Origin: Prevotella sp.
GTDB lineage: Bacteria > Bacteroidota > Bacteroidia > Bacteroidales > Bacteroidaceae
Assembly: GCA_022788105.1 (NCBI GenBank)
Contig: JALEVZ010000059.1
Span: 1-35,061, forward strand
DNA length: 35,061 nt
Reading direction: 5' to 3'
Positions 22,812 to 31,375 of the stretch are shown here, in pieces (position 1 is the first letter of the stretch; every line of letters starts with the position of its first letter). A model generated the notes under the pieces. It saw only the letters and a list, made by a program, of their open reading frames with translations. It made no database searches and had not been told where the DNA came from. The position numbers and the translations under genes are program-made.

Positions 22812-24521
22812 ATGAAGGAAGAAAGACCCGAAGAAGAGAAGAAAAGCATCAGCTTCGTAGAACAGATGGTAGAGAAAGATCTCGCCGAAGGCAAAAACGC
22901 AGGACGCATACAGACACGATTCCCGCCAGAACCCAACGGCTATCTGCACATCGGACACGCTAAGGCCATCTGCATGGACTTTGGTGTGGCAGAGAAATAC
23001 AACGGTGTTTGTAACCTCCGATTCGACGACACCAACCCCACAAAGGAGAACAACGAGTATGTGGAAAACATCTTGAACGACATCGCATGGCTTGGTTTCA
23101 AGTGGGGCAACATATACTACGCATCCGACTATTTCGACAAGTTGTGGGAGTTTGCAATATGGATGATAAAGAGCGGATACGCCTACATCGACGAGCAGAC
23201 TGCTGAACAGATTGCAGAACAGAAAGGCACTCCGACAACACCCGGCGTGAACTCGCCCTACCGCGACCGCCCCATCGAGGAGAATCTCGAGCTGTTCAAC
23301 AAGATGAACACTCCCGAGGCTGTAGAAGGCAGCATGGTGTTGCGCGCCAAACTCGACATGGCGAACCCCAACATGCACTTCCGCGACCCCATCATCTACC
23401 GCATCATACACACTCCGCACCACCGCACAGGTACGAAGTGGAACGCATATCCGATGTACGACTTCGCACACGGACAGAGCGACTTCTTCGAGGGCGTGAC
23501 CCACTCTATCTGTACTCTGGAGTTTGTACCTCACCGTCCGCTCTACGACAAGTTCATCGACCTGCTCAAAGAGATGCGCGGCGAGACAGAGAACATGCAG
23601 GACTTCCGTCCGCGACAGATTGAGTTCAACCGCCTGAACCTCACCTACACCATGATGTCGAAGCGCAAACTGCTGGCTCTCGTCAACGAAGGTGTGGTGG
23701 CAGGATGGGACGACCCCCGCATGCCGACAATCTCGGGTATGCGCCGCCGTGGCTACTCGCCAGAGTCGATACGCAAGTTCATCGACTCTATCGGATATAC
23801 AAAGTTCGACGCTCTCAACGACATGGCACTGCTTGAGGCTGCCGTACGCGACGACCTCAACAAGCGTTCGCTGCGCGTGTCGGCAGTGCTCAACCCCGTG
23901 AAGCTCGTCATCACCAACTACCCCGAAGGTCAGACCGAAGAGATGGAGGCTATCAACAACCCCGAAAACGAGGCTGACGGCACACACACCATCACCTTCT
24001 CAAAAAACCTGTGGATAGAGCGCGACGACTTTATGGAGGACGCTCCGAAGAAGTTCTTCCGCATGACTCCAGGCAAGGAGGTGCGCCTGAAGAACGCATA
24101 CATCGTGAAGTGTACAGGATGTACAAAAGACGCTGACGGCAATATCATCGAAATACAGGCAGAATACGACCCCATCAGCAAGAGTGGAATGGAAGGTGCC
24201 AACCGCAAGGTGAAGGGTACACTGCACTGGGTGTCTGCCGACCACTGCAAGAAAGCACAGGTGCGCATCTACGACAGACTGTTCACCGTCGCCGACCTCG
24301 GAGCCGACGAGCGCGAGTTCCACGAACTGCTCAACCCCGACAGCCTCAAGACCATCGACAACTGCTACGTGGAGAACTATGCCGCAGAACGTAAGCCCGG
24401 CGAATACCTACAGTTCCAGCGCATTGGCTACTTCATGGCAGACCCCGACTCCACTGCCGACAATCTTGTGTTCAACAAAACTGTGGGTCTGAAGGACACT
24501 TGGGCTAAACAAAACAAGTAA
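22812..24521 (+). CDS. glnS: Glutaminyl-tRNA synthetase
   Basis: 569 residues, a class I aminoacyl-tRNA synthetase charging tRNA-Gln. Seen: the HIGH-type signature PPEPNGYLHIGHAKAI (residues ~38-53), LRFDDTNPTKEN, the tRNA-acceptor end region, and the KMSKS-type signature MMSKRKL (~281-287), followed by GWDDPRMPTISG. The C-terminal anticodon-binding beta-barrels include RVSAVLNPVKLVITNYPEG and GTLHWVSADH. The size fits bacterial GlnRS without the long eukaryotic N-terminal domain. It could be confused with non-discriminating GluRS, but these motifs are specific to GlnRS. The next gene starts on the base after the stop codon, so the two are tightly coupled. Confidence 0.97.
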   Translation: MKEERPEEEKKSISFVEQMVEKDLAEGKNAGRIQTRFPPEPNGYLHIGHAKAICMDFGVAEKYNGVCNLRFDDTNPTKENNEYVENILNDIAWLGFKWGNIYYASDYFDKLWEFAIWMIKSGYAYIDEQTAEQIAEQKGTPTTPGVNSPYRDRPIEENLELFNKMNTPEAVEGSMVLRAKLDMANPNMHFRDPIIYRIIHTPHHRTGTKWNAYPMYDFAHGQSDFFEGVTHSICTLEFVPHRPLYDKFIDLLKEMRGETENMQDFRPRQIEFNRLNLTYTMMSKRKLLALVNEGVVAGWDDPRMPTISGMRRRGYSPESIRKFIDSIGYTKFDALNDMALLEAAVRDDLNKRSLRVSAVLNPVKLVITNYPEGQTEEMEAINNPENEADGTHTITFSKNLWIERDDFMEDAPKKFFRMTPGKEVRLKNAYIVKCTGCTKDADGNIIEIQAEYDPISKSGMEGANRKVKGTLHWVSADHCKKAQVRIYDRLFTVADLGADEREFHELLNPDSLKTIDNCYVENYAAERKPGEYLQFQRIGYFMADPDSTADNLVFNKTVGLKDTWAKQNK

Positions 24522-25961
24522 ATGACCAATAGCGAACAAAGATTCAACAGTAAGGAATTCAAGGAGGTCTTGGGCAAGTATGAAGCTGCCCAAGACAACC
24601 TTGACGGCATATTCATGGATGTAGACGACATCCTCGACATTGCCGAATACTACAACTCCAAAGGCGACATGGACGCGGCGGAGAAGGCATCGGCTTTTGC
24701 AGCACTCCTTTATCCGCACTCCACAGCCGTGCTTGCACTGCTCGCCCGCATGGCAATTTTCAGACATAACGATCTGGAAAAGGCCAAGAGCTACGTGCGC
24801 CAGATTGAAGCAGAAGAGGAAGGAGACGACGACATGGAGTACTTCTACCTTAAAGCGGAAATCATGATTGCCGAAGACAACATTGACGAGGCAGACCAGT
24901 ATCTGGAATCGAAGATGGCTCTGCTCGACGGCGACGACCTCGCAGACTTCCTGCTTGACGTGCCGGAGCTGTTCCTTGACTATCGTCTACCTGAACTGGC
25001 AGCAAAATGGCTGGCACGGTCGGACGAGAAAGAATCGTTTGACTATAAGGAAATAGAAGGGCGTATAGCGTTTCAGAACGAAGACTACAAAAAGAGCGAG
25101 CAGATATTCAAGGAACTTCTCGAAGACGAACCGTTCTCACCGTCGCTGTGGAACACTCTCGCGACCTCACAATTCATGAACGGCCACGTGCCAGAAAGCA
25201 TTGAAAGCAGCGAATATGCTATCGCAATAAACCCCGACGACGCCGAAGCGCTTGCAAGTAAGGCCCGCGGACTGGCTATGGTGAACCGTTTCGCAGAGGC
25301 TGCCGACTTCTATCGGCGCTACTTGAGGCAATATCCGAAAGACATATACATACGATTGCTCTACTCTGTGGTGCTCATCGCACTTAACGAATATGACAAG
25401 GCACTGCACAATCTCTACTACGCGCTGCACAACAACAGTAGCGACAAAAATCTGACGGCAGACATCACAAAAGAAATAGCGTATGTGCTGATTCAGAAAG
25501 GACGACACAGGGAAGCACTGCGCATGCTGGATGATGCGAAAAAGAATGGAGATATCGACCACTTGACGCACATGTTGGCAGAAGGCCGCGTGCTCATCGC
25601 ACTGAGACAGAAGCAGGAGGCAGCCGACTGTTTTACCGATGCGATAATAAACAGCCGCCACTCCATGTTCACATACATAGAGGTGGCAATGACATACTAC
25701 GAGAACGAGATGTTCGAAGAGACTTACCAGACGTTGCTCAACGCACTGGCGCATAACCCAGAAGAGAGACGCGGGCTTGCCTATCTTGCCGACTGCTGCC
25801 GCATGACAGGCCGACATGAGGAATATCTGAAGGTGCTTCAGCTCGCCTGCAAATACAATCCGCTGGAAGTAAAGGAAGTGCTCGGCTCACTATTCCCTAA
25901 GGATATAGACCCCAAAGACTATTTCACCTACGCGTCAAAAGACTCTGAACACGACGACTGA
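24522..25961 (+). CDS. Tetratricopeptide repeat protein
   Basis: 479 residues with no signal peptide, predicted cytoplasmic. Very acidic, made of TPR-like helical pairs along the length. Examples are SEQIFKELLEDEPFSPSLWN, ESIESSEYAIAINPDDAEAL, RFAEAADFYRRYLRQYPKDI, DKALHNLYYALHNNSSDKN, QEAADCFTDAIINSRHS and EETYQTLLNALAHNPEE. Such proteins act as protein-protein scaffolds; no catalytic motif is seen. The ATG follows the glnS stop with zero spacing, which points to translational coupling. This arrangement recurs in Bacteroidales (recollection), but no functional link with GlnRS is known to me. Product function is unassigned. Confidence 0.88.
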   Translation: MTNSEQRFNSKEFKEVLGKYEAAQDNLDGIFMDVDDILDIAEYYNSKGDMDAAEKASAFAALLYPHSTAVLALLARMAIFRHNDLEKAKSYVRQIEAEEEGDDDMEYFYLKAEIMIAEDNIDEADQYLESKMALLDGDDLADFLLDVPELFLDYRLPELAAKWLARSDEKESFDYKEIEGRIAFQNEDYKKSEQIFKELLEDEPFSPSLWNTLATSQFMNGHVPESIESSEYAIAINPDDAEALASKARGLAMVNRFAEAADFYRRYLRQYPKDIYIRLLYSVVLIALNEYDKALHNLYYALHNNSSDKNLTADITKEIAYVLIQKGRHREALRMLDDAKKNGDIDHLTHMLAEGRVLIALRQKQEAADCFTDAIINSRHSMFTYIEVAMTYYENEMFEETYQTLLNALAHNPEERRGLAYLADCCRMTGRHEEYLKVLQLACKYNPLEVKEVLGSLFPKDIDPKDYFTYASKDSEHDD

Positions 25962-25991
25962 CATGTGAGTAGAAAAATGAAAAGGGATAAG

Positions 25992-26047
25992 TTTATTCTG
26001 AAAGATGGACGCTTTTATTCTGAAGAAAAACTGTTTTTTATTCCAAA
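25992..26047 (+). repeat. Degenerate 22/23-bp tandem array upstream of dedA
   Basis: Units start TTTATTCTGAA (25992), TTTATTCTGAA (26014) and TTTATTCCAAA (26037), giving periods of 22 and 23 bp. The array occupies much of the 132-bp space between the TPR gene and dedA. Function unknown. Confidence 0.55.
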
Positions 26048-26093
26048 GAAAGAACAATAAGAAAAGTCAAAACAAAAGAAAAAAGAACTGCAC

Positions 26094-26723
26094 ATGAACT
26101 GGATTTCTTCCCTTTTAGGGAACCTCAACTACACCACCGTATTCATATTAATGATGCTTGAGAGCACCGTTATACCCGTTCCATCGGAACTTGTGGTGTC
26201 GCCTGCTGCCTACCACGCTGCCGCAGGAAACCTCGACATGATGCTCGTGATATTGTTTGCCACACTCGGAGCAGACCTCGGAGCAACTATCAACTACGTG
26301 GCTGGCTACTATCTCGGACGTCCTATCATCTACCGCTTTGCCAACAGCAAGTGGGGAAAGATGTGTCTGCTGAACCAAGAGAAAGTGGAACACAGCGAGA
26401 AATACTTCGACAACCACGGCATGGTGGCAACCATCACCGGACGACTAATACCTGGCATTCGCCACCTTATATCTATACCGGCAGGTCTTGCGAAGATGAA
26501 CTACTGGAAATTCCTGCTCTACACCACCATCGGCGCAGGCGTATGGAACTGCATACTCGCCGCCCTCGGATGGTATCTGCACACTATTGTGCCTGAAGAG
26601 CAGCTCCATGACAAGATTCTCGAGTACGGCGAATACATCAAATGGATTATCATCGTGCTGGTGATTATTGCCATTGCATACTTCGCAATAAGAAGATTTA
26701 TAAAGAAAAAGAGACAAGGATAA
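26094..26723 (+). CDS. DedA-family (SNARE-associated / VTT) membrane protein
   Basis: 209 residues with the DedA/VTT domain. An N-terminal hydrophobic stretch around the conserved MMLESTVIPVPSELV (Glu in the re-entrant loop) is followed by a glycine-rich GADLGATINYVAGYYLG and the signature GRLIPGIRHLISIPAG (the F/G-R-x-x-P-G-x-R motif). A C-terminal membrane helix WIIIVLVIIAIAYFAI ends with a basic tail IRRFIKKKRQG. DedA proteins are inner-membrane transporters or flippases involved in undecaprenyl phosphate or phospholipid recycling (established for some family members). Substrate here unknown. Convergent with the GDP-mannose pyrophosphorylase gene, with a shared terminator at 26839-26887. 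Confidence 0.9.
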   Translation: MNWISSLLGNLNYTTVFILMMLESTVIPVPSELVVSPAAYHAAAGNLDMMLVILFATLGADLGATINYVAGYYLGRPIIYRFANSKWGKMCLLNQEKVEHSEKYFDNHGMVATITGRLIPGIRHLISIPAGLAKMNYWKFLLYTTIGAGVWNCILAALGWYLHTIVPEEQLHDKILEYGEYIKWIIIVLVIIAIAYFAIRRFIKKKRQG

Positions 26724-26727
26724 ACAC

Positions 26728-26816
26728 GCAAAGCGAAGCCTCAACAAAGCGAATATTGAGTTTTTGCGAAGCTATTAAGAAGCTTTAGCAAGGCAGATGA
26801 GAAGTCTTTGCGAAGC
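26728..26816 (+). repeat. Degenerate ~22-bp tandem array downstream of dedA
   Basis: GCGAAGC-like units start at 26748, 26766, 26788 and 26810, with a partial unit at 26728. The clearest periods are 22 and 22 bp. Units read GCGAAGCTATTAAGAAGC and GCAAGGCAGATGAGAAGT, followed by YTTT. Function unknown. Confidence 0.5.
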
Positions 26817-26838
26817 GACCACATATATAAAACGAAGA

Positions 26839-26887
26839 AGCCGACCTTCAAACTCGCAGCAAATGCTGCGTAATTTGAAGGTCGGCT
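26839..26887. terminator. Bidirectional terminator between dedA and manC
   Basis: AGCCGACCTTCAAA (26839-26852) pairs perfectly with TTTGAAGGTCGGCT (26874-26887), with an inner hairpin GCAGC-AAAT-GCTGC. It is followed by TTTTTG on the plus strand and A/T-rich sequence on the minus strand. Confidence 0.85.
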
Positions 26888-26938
26888 TTTTGTATTTATA
26901 GTGCCATTAACAGCTGACGGCTAATCAGACAAGCTCTA

Positions 26939-28003
26939 TCAATCGCCTGAGAACTGGCGTATGCGCTGCTCTTCAGACAGTTTGCAGACGAGGAGCGAGT
27001 CGTCTTTCTCTGCCACTATGTAGTTGTCGAGTCCCTGCACGACCACTTTCTTCTCCTGAGTGGTGTGTATAATGCAGTTGTGCGAATCGTAAACGCTGAT
27101 GTTATCGCCTATCAAGCTGTTGCCATAAAGGTCATGTCGTGTATGCATGAGCAGCGAACTCCACGACCCGAGGTCTGTCCATCCGAAGTTTGCAGGGCAC
27201 ACAAATATCTCCTCCGCCTTCTCCATGATGGCATAATCGACAGAGATGTTCTCACATTCGGGATATCGTGCGTCTATAGTCTCCTGCTCCTTCTCTGTTC
27301 CATAGACGTTAAGCAGACCTTCAAACACCTTGCTTATAGCTGGACTATAGACCCGGAAAGCATTCACAATAGTGCTAACGCTCCAGATAAAGATGCCTGC
27401 GTTCCAAAAGAAATTGTTCTGACGAATATACTTTTCCGCCGTCTCCAAGTCGGGTTTCTCCCTGAACATGTCAATGCGGAATATCTCCTTGTTACGCGGA
27501 GACGAACTGCTGAGGTCTGCTTGAATATATCCGTAAGCCGTCTCAGGGCGGTTGGGCTTCATGCCAAGCGTCACGATGGCGTCGGTTTCACCTGTAAATT
27601 TCAAGCACTGCGTCACCACACGGCGGAACTCCGCGGTGTCCATCACGAGCGCATCGCTCGGAGTCACCACGACATTTGCCTTCGGATTCTTCGCCTTTAT
27701 GCGCCAGCTGACATACGCAATGCACGGCGCGGTGTTGCGACGGCAGGGTTCAAGCAGCACGTTTTCTGCTGGAATTTCTGGCAACTGCTCCCTTACAATC
27801 TGCGCATAGTCGCGATTTGTCACCACCCATATGTTCTCATTAGGGCATATACCAGCAAAACGGTCGTAGGTAAGCTGCAACAGCGAGCGTCCCACACCGA
27901 GTATATCTATAAACTGTTTAGGCTTGCCTGTGGTGCTCAGCGGCCATATTCTGCTGCCGATACCCCCAGCCATAATTACCAAATGATTATTAACTTGGGC
28001 CAT
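26939..28003 (-). CDS. manC: Mannose-1-phosphate guanylyltransferase (GDP-mannose pyrophosphorylase)
   Basis: 354 residues from the ATG at 28003 (MAQVNNHLVIMAGGIGSRIW). The family starts right at the nucleotide-binding motif GGIGSRIWPLSTTGKPKQF, so the 33-residue upstream in-frame extension is rejected. Also visible: EPCRRNTAPCIAY, VVTPSDALVMD, ETAYGYIQ, FWNAGIFIW and ANFGWTDLGSW. It makes GDP-mannose from GTP and mannose 1-phosphate, for polysaccharide and glycan synthesis. It is a single-domain enzyme without a fused isomerase. No polysaccharide cluster is adjacent. A -7-like box on the minus strand (CAAAAATA on plus, 28100-28107) lacks a -33 partner. Confidence 0.93.
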   Translation of the reverse strand: MAQVNNHLVIMAGGIGSRIWPLSTTGKPKQFIDILGVGRSLLQLTYDRFAGICPNENIWVVTNRDYAQIVREQLPEIPAENVLLEPCRRNTAPCIAYVSWRIKAKNPKANVVVTPSDALVMDTAEFRRVVTQCLKFTGETDAIVTLGMKPNRPETAYGYIQADLSSSSPRNKEIFRIDMFREKPDLETAEKYIRQNNFFWNAGIFIWSVSTIVNAFRVYSPAISKVFEGLLNVYGTEKEQETIDARYPECENISVDYAIMEKAEEIFVCPANFGWTDLGSWSSLLMHTRHDLYGNSLIGDNISVYDSHNCIIHTTQEKKVVVQGLDNYIVAEKDDSLLVCKLSEEQRIRQFSGD

Positions 28004-28175
28004 AAGTTTGAATATTCTATGTAAAAATTCTATATAAAGATAGTGCCAACCGAACGCAATGAAGCTCGCTTCAATTGCTGAGGTGCAGCCTATCTTATGC
28101 AAAAATAGTCAAAATATTCCTAATTATAAAATTTTATATAATAATAATACACCGCAAAGCGGAAAAGAAGCGGTT

Positions 28176-28282
28176 AGCCAAGCAATTCAGTCTATACGCC
28201 ATAACAAATCGCTCTGCACGCCATAACAATTCGCTCTCCCCCCGCTACAATCCTGCTTCACGCCACAACGATTCCGTCTACA
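28176..28282 (+). repeat. Degenerate ~20-24-bp tandem array
   Basis: Five related units begin at 28176, 28196, 28218, 28242 and 28260. The clearest are ACGCCATAACAAATCGCTC, ACGCCATAACAATTCGCTC and ACGCCACAACGATTCCGTC. The surrounding 382-bp stretch 28004-28385 has no gene; it holds this array, the wHTH terminator and the region upstream of manC. Confidence 0.5.
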
Positions 28283-28321
28283 AGCAACAATAAAGCGCGA
28301 CAACCCACCCATTACTAAAAA

Positions 28322-28359
28322 GGATTGCCCGTCCAGCCTTACGGCGAGACGGGCAATCC
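28322..28359 (-). terminator. Terminator of the winged-helix gene
   Basis: GGATTGCCCGTC (28322-28333) pairs perfectly with GACGGGCAATCC (28348-28359). On the minus strand it is followed by TTTTTAG, an intrinsic terminator 26 nt after the stop codon. Confidence 0.85.
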
Positions 28360-28385
28360 CTTATATATGCTTGTTCAAAACAAGC

Positions 28386-28670
28386 TTACGCCAATGTAAC
28401 GAGGTTTTCCTCATTCTTGACTTTTCCTTCCTTAAAGAGCCATCCGATACCCAGATAGGTCTCCTCTTTGCTGATTTTGGCTGCCTTAGCAATCTCTGCC
28501 ACGCTCATGGCCTTACCAGCTGCCGCGAGAGCCTGATAAACGTCACCGGCACGGAAGCCAACGTTCTCTGCATTGATCGATACCTCTGCAACCTTCTTTG
28601 TTGCAGTCTTCTTAGCTGCAGGCTTTGTTGCGGTTGCCTTCTTTGTTGCTTTCTTTTCTGTCATAATCAA
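28386..28670 (-). CDS. Small winged helix-turn-helix protein with a histone-like Lys/Ala tail
   Basis: 94 residues. Residues 1-28 are a Lys/Ala/Thr-rich disordered tail (EKKATKKATATKPAAKKTA), resembling H1-like or HU-tail sequences. Residues ~30-94 form a winged-helix domain of the DUF2582 type, with VGFRAGDVYQALAAAGKA, VAEIAKAAKISKEETYLGI and the wing GWLFKEGKVKNEENL. A DNA- or RNA-binding, possibly nucleoid-associated, role is inferred from this layout. Two ATGs (28670, 28664) are possible. It stands alone with its own well-formed promoter (28726-28756) and terminator (28322-28359), suggesting strong independent expression. Confidence 0.85.
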   Translation of the reverse strand: MIMTEKKATKKATATKPAAKKTATKKVAEVSINAENVGFRAGDVYQALAAAGKAMSVAEIAKAAKISKEETYLGIGWLFKEGKVKNEENLVTLA

Positions 28671-28725
28671 TAAATTAAAACCCGATTGAAAATTTCAATT
28701 CTTAATAATCAACCTTTATTTTGTG

Positions 28726-28756
28726 CAAAATTACAACTATTTTTCAACACAAGCAA
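28726..28756 (-). promoter_or_regulatory. Promoter of the winged-helix gene
   Basis: Minus strand: TTG (28754-28756), 20 nt, TAATTTTG (28726-28733). The predicted start near 28719 leaves a leader of about 50 nt. Confidence 0.6.
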
Positions 28757-28803
28757 CCGTTTTCACTGCAAAAAACCATGCAGAAGGCTCTATATCAACG
28801 TTT

Positions 28804-30573
28804 TCAAGAGTTTTTTTGACTTACGTCAACACTAAGCTTCAGTTCCTCAAGCTGCTTGGGATCGAGAGCCGACGGTGCGTCAAGCATCACGTCGCGGCCG
28901 CTATTGTTCTTCGGGAAGGCGATGCAGTCGCGTATAGAGTCGAGTCCAGCCATGATTGACACGAAGCGGTCAAGACCAAAGGCGAGACCTGCGTGAGGCG
29001 GTGCTCCGTACTTGAAGGCGTTGATAAGGAATCCAAACTGCGCCATCGCACGCTCTGGTGTGAAGCCGAGAATGTTGAACATTTTCTCCTGCAGGTCGCA
29101 GTCGTGAATACGAAGGCTACCGCCGCCGACCTCTATGCCGTTGCACACGAAGTCGTAAGCTTTGGCGCGCACCTGCTCTGGGTGTTCGTCAAGCAATGGT
29201 ATGTCGTCGGGGTTGGGCATCGTGAACGGGTGGTGAGTAGCCATGAGTCGCTGCTCCTCGTCGCTCCACTCAAAGAGCGGGAAGTCCACAATCCACAGAC
29301 ACTCAAACTTGTTCTTGTCGCGCAGTCCGAGGCGGTCGCCCATCTCCAGACGCAGAGTGCAAAGCTGAACACGTGTCTTGTTTGCGTTGTCGCCGCTGAG
29401 TATGAGCACCAGGTCGCCATCTTTGGCGCCAGTTTTCTCCTTCAGCTGCTGCATCACCTCAGGCGAATAGAACTTGTCTACGCTGCTCTTCACAGTGCCG
29501 TCGGCATTGAACTTCACGTACACCAGGCCCTTAGCTCCAACCTGCGGACGCTTCACGAACTCAGTAATCTGGTCGAGCTGCTTGCGTGTGTAGTTGGCGC
29601 AACCAGGCACACAGATGCCACCGATGTACTCGGCGCTGTCAAACACAGAGAACGTGCCTGTGCCCTTGAGCACATCCATCAACTCTACGAACTCCATACC
29701 GAAGCGCAGATCGGGCTTGTCGCTACCGAAACGGCGCATTGCCTCGTGCCATGTCATCTGCTGAAGCTTTGCAGGAAGCTCCACGCCGCGAATCTCCTTG
29801 AAGAGGTGGCGTGCCATGTCTTCAAACAGATTGATAACGTCGTCCTGGTCTACGAACGACATCTCGCAGTCAATCTGTGTAAACTCCGGCTGGCGGTCTG
29901 CACGCAAATCCTCGTCACGGAAGCACTTCGCAATCTGGAAATAGCGGTCGAAGCCACTGACCATAAGGAGCTGCTTCAGTGTCTGCGGGCTCTGCGGCAG
30001 AGCATAGAACTGTCCGGGGTTCATGCGTGAAGGCACCACAAAGTCGCGCGCACCCTCTGGTGTGCTGCCGATAAGTATAGGAGTCTCCACCTCGATGAAC
30101 TGCTGCTGGTCGAGGAAGTTGCGTATAAGGATGGTCATCTTATGGCGCAACTCCATGTTTTTGCGTACAGCAGGACGGCGCAGGTCAAGATATCTGTACT
30201 TCATACGAATGTCATCGCCGCCGTCGGTGTTGTCTTCGATGGTGAACGGAGGCGTAAGACTGCGTGAGAGCACGTTAAGCTTCTCCACCAGTATCTCAAT
30301 GTCGCCGGTAGGAAGCGCCGCGTTCTTGCTTTCGCGCTCGCTCACCTTTCCTTCTACCTGTATGCAGAATTCGCGGCCGAGCTTGCCTGCACTCGCGCAC
30401 AGCTCTGCGTCGTCTGACTCGTTGAACACAAGCTGTGTGATACCATATCTGTCGCGCAAGTCAACGAAAATCATTCCTCCCATCTTCCTTACTCGCTGAA
30501 CCCAGCCGGCCAGCGTCACTGACTTGCCGGCATCGGAGAGGCGAAGCTCTCCACATGTATTCGTTCTATACAT
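28804..30573 (-). CDS. aspS: Aspartyl-tRNA synthetase
   Basis: 589 residues, bacterial-type class II AspRS. The N-terminal OB-fold anticodon-binding domain begins [20 protein letters not shown], with [19 protein letters not shown]. Catalytic domain: motif 1 in [20 protein letters not shown], motif 2 [18 protein letters not shown] and motif 3 [15 protein letters not shown]. The ~130-residue bacterial insertion (GAD domain) lies between motifs 2 and 3 (residues ~290-410). It charges tRNA-Asp; the length is as expected for AspRS with the bacterial insert. It is transcribed alone from the promoter at 30603-30632. Confidence 0.97.
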   Translation of the reverse strand: MYRTNTCGELRLSDAGKSVTLAGWVQRVRKMGGMIFVDLRDRYGITQLVFNESDDAELCASAGKLGREFCIQVEGKVSERESKNAALPTGDIEILVEKLNVLSRSLTPPFTIEDNTDGGDDIRMKYRYLDLRRPAVRKNMELRHKMTILIRNFLDQQQFIEVETPILIGSTPEGARDFVVPSRMNPGQFYALPQSPQTLKQLLMVSGFDRYFQIAKCFRDEDLRADRQPEFTQIDCEMSFVDQDDVINLFEDMARHLFKEIRGVELPAKLQQMTWHEAMRRFGSDKPDLRFGMEFVELMDVLKGTGTFSVFDSAEYIGGICVPGCANYTRKQLDQITEFVKRPQVGAKGLVYVKFNADGTVKSSVDKFYSPEVMQQLKEKTGAKDGDLVLILSGDNANKTRVQLCTLRLEMGDRLGLRDKNKFECLWIVDFPLFEWSDEEQRLMATHHPFTMPNPDDIPLLDEHPEQVRAKAYDFVCNGIEVGGGSLRIHDCDLQEKMFNILGFTPERAMAQFGFLINAFKYGAPPHAGLAFGLDRFVSIMAGLDSIRDCIAFPKNNSGRDVMLDAPSALDPKQLEELKLSVDVSQKNS

Positions 30574-30602
30574 TTTATCTGATTATCTTTAGTATTCTAA
30601 TG

Positions 30603-30632
30603 CAAAAGTACAAAAAAATATTAACATGCCAA
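30603..30632 (-). promoter_or_regulatory. Promoter of aspS
   Basis: Minus strand: TTG (30630-30632), 19 nt, TACTTTTG (30603-30610). The predicted start near 30596 leaves a ~23-nt leader. Confidence 0.55.
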
Positions 30633-30746
30633 TAATAATGCATGTTTTACCTTATATACGCGCGTTAAAAGAACTAATTATCAAAAGACTTTTATTAATT
30701 AATGCAAAATCGGGGCGAAATAAGGAACGCGAGATAAATCTTTTAT

Positions 30747-30754
30747 TACCTTTG
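30747..30754 (+). promoter_or_regulatory. Probable -7 element of the DUF1573 gene
   Basis: TACCTTTG matches TAnnTTTG, with a predicted start near 30761 and the ATG at 30811. No TTG lies at the expected -33 spacing. Confidence 0.4.
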
Positions 30755-30810
30755 TACCAGCTTTAAGACAAAGGCGACAAAGACTAATGTATAACTTACA
30801 ACGAAAAAAC

Positions 30811-31227
30811 ATGAAAAAAATTTTACTTCTCACGCTTATAATGCTGGTCAACATCAACCTTGCAATGGCGCAACAAAACACGGCCTCCATTAAGTTTGAA
30901 AAAACGCTTCACAACTTCGGCGAATTCTCAGAAAACGAGCCAATACAGACCTGCGCGTTCAAATTCACCAACGTAGGCACCGCTCCGCTCATCATAAACC
31001 AGGCGATAGGCAGTTGCGGATGCACCATACCGACATACACCAAGACGCCGATACGTCCTGGAGAGAAGGGCGAGATAAAGGTCACATACAAGGGCAAGGG
31101 CCTCTACCCCGGCCACTTCAAGAAGTCAATCACCATACGCACCAACGGAGACCCGAGCATGGTGAGACTCTATATCGAGGGCACTATGACAGACAGTCAA
31201 CAACAGTCTGAGGCTGAAAAGAAATAA
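30811..31227 (+). CDS. Secreted DUF1573 domain protein
   Basis: 138 residues from the ATG at 30811, which places the signal peptide MKKILLLTLIMLVNINLAMA directly at the N-terminus. An in-frame ATG at 30787 would add MYNLQRKN before it and is less likely. Residues ~28-125 are a DUF1573 Ig-like fold (ASPM/SPD-2/Hydin superfamily), with FEKTLHNFGEFSENEPIQT, FKFTNVGTAPLIINQAIGS, CGCT and PGEKGEIKVTYKGKG. DUF1573 proteins are common exported proteins in Bacteroidetes and have no firm function; they may bind or scaffold in the periplasm or on the surface. It is a single-gene unit, with a terminator at 31243-31289. Confidence 0.88.
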   Translation: MKKILLLTLIMLVNINLAMAQQNTASIKFEKTLHNFGEFSENEPIQTCAFKFTNVGTAPLIINQAIGSCGCTIPTYTKTPIRPGEKGEIKVTYKGKGLYPGHFKKSITIRTNGDPSMVRLYIEGTMTDSQQQSEAEKK

Positions 31228-31242
31228 TACACGAGACAAGAC

Positions 31243-31289
31243 AAAAGGAGCATGTCACGGACAACAACGGTCCACGACATGCTCCTTTT
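31243..31289 (+). terminator. Intrinsic terminator of the DUF1573 gene
   Basis: AAAAGGAGCATGTC (31243-31256) pairs perfectly with GACATGCTCCTTTT (31276-31289), with an inner GGAC/GTCC stem. Confidence 0.85.
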
Positions 31290-31330
31290 CTTATGTACTG
31301 GTTTTGCCATTAGTTATGCACCGATTTACC

Positions 31331-31361
31331 ATCACGCCCAAATGACAAAATGATTAAAGCC
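31331..31361 (-). repeat. Decayed right end of the 165-bp repeat (fragment D)
   Basis: On the minus strand GGGCTTTAAT-CATTTTGTCA-TTTGGGC resembles the right end of copies A-C (CATTTTGTCA, 31352-31343). The core and TTAACGT box are absent. It lies directly downstream of the minus-strand mrp gene, the same relation as the full copies to their genes. Confidence 0.45.
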
Positions 31362-31375
31362 CACGTTACCACTTA

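Noticed and set aside
22776..23987. 403-residue open frame on the minus strand opposite glnS.
   Set aside because: It is the antisense shadow of glnS codon bias, with low-complexity Val/Leu/His-rich content and no homology.
28176..28282. CRISPR array.
   Set aside because: Units are degenerate and contiguous without unique spacers, and no cas gene is near. The other ~22-bp arrays fail for the same reason.
28993..30030. 345-residue plus-strand open frame opposite aspS.
   Set aside because: Shadow of the strongly supported aspS gene on the other strand.
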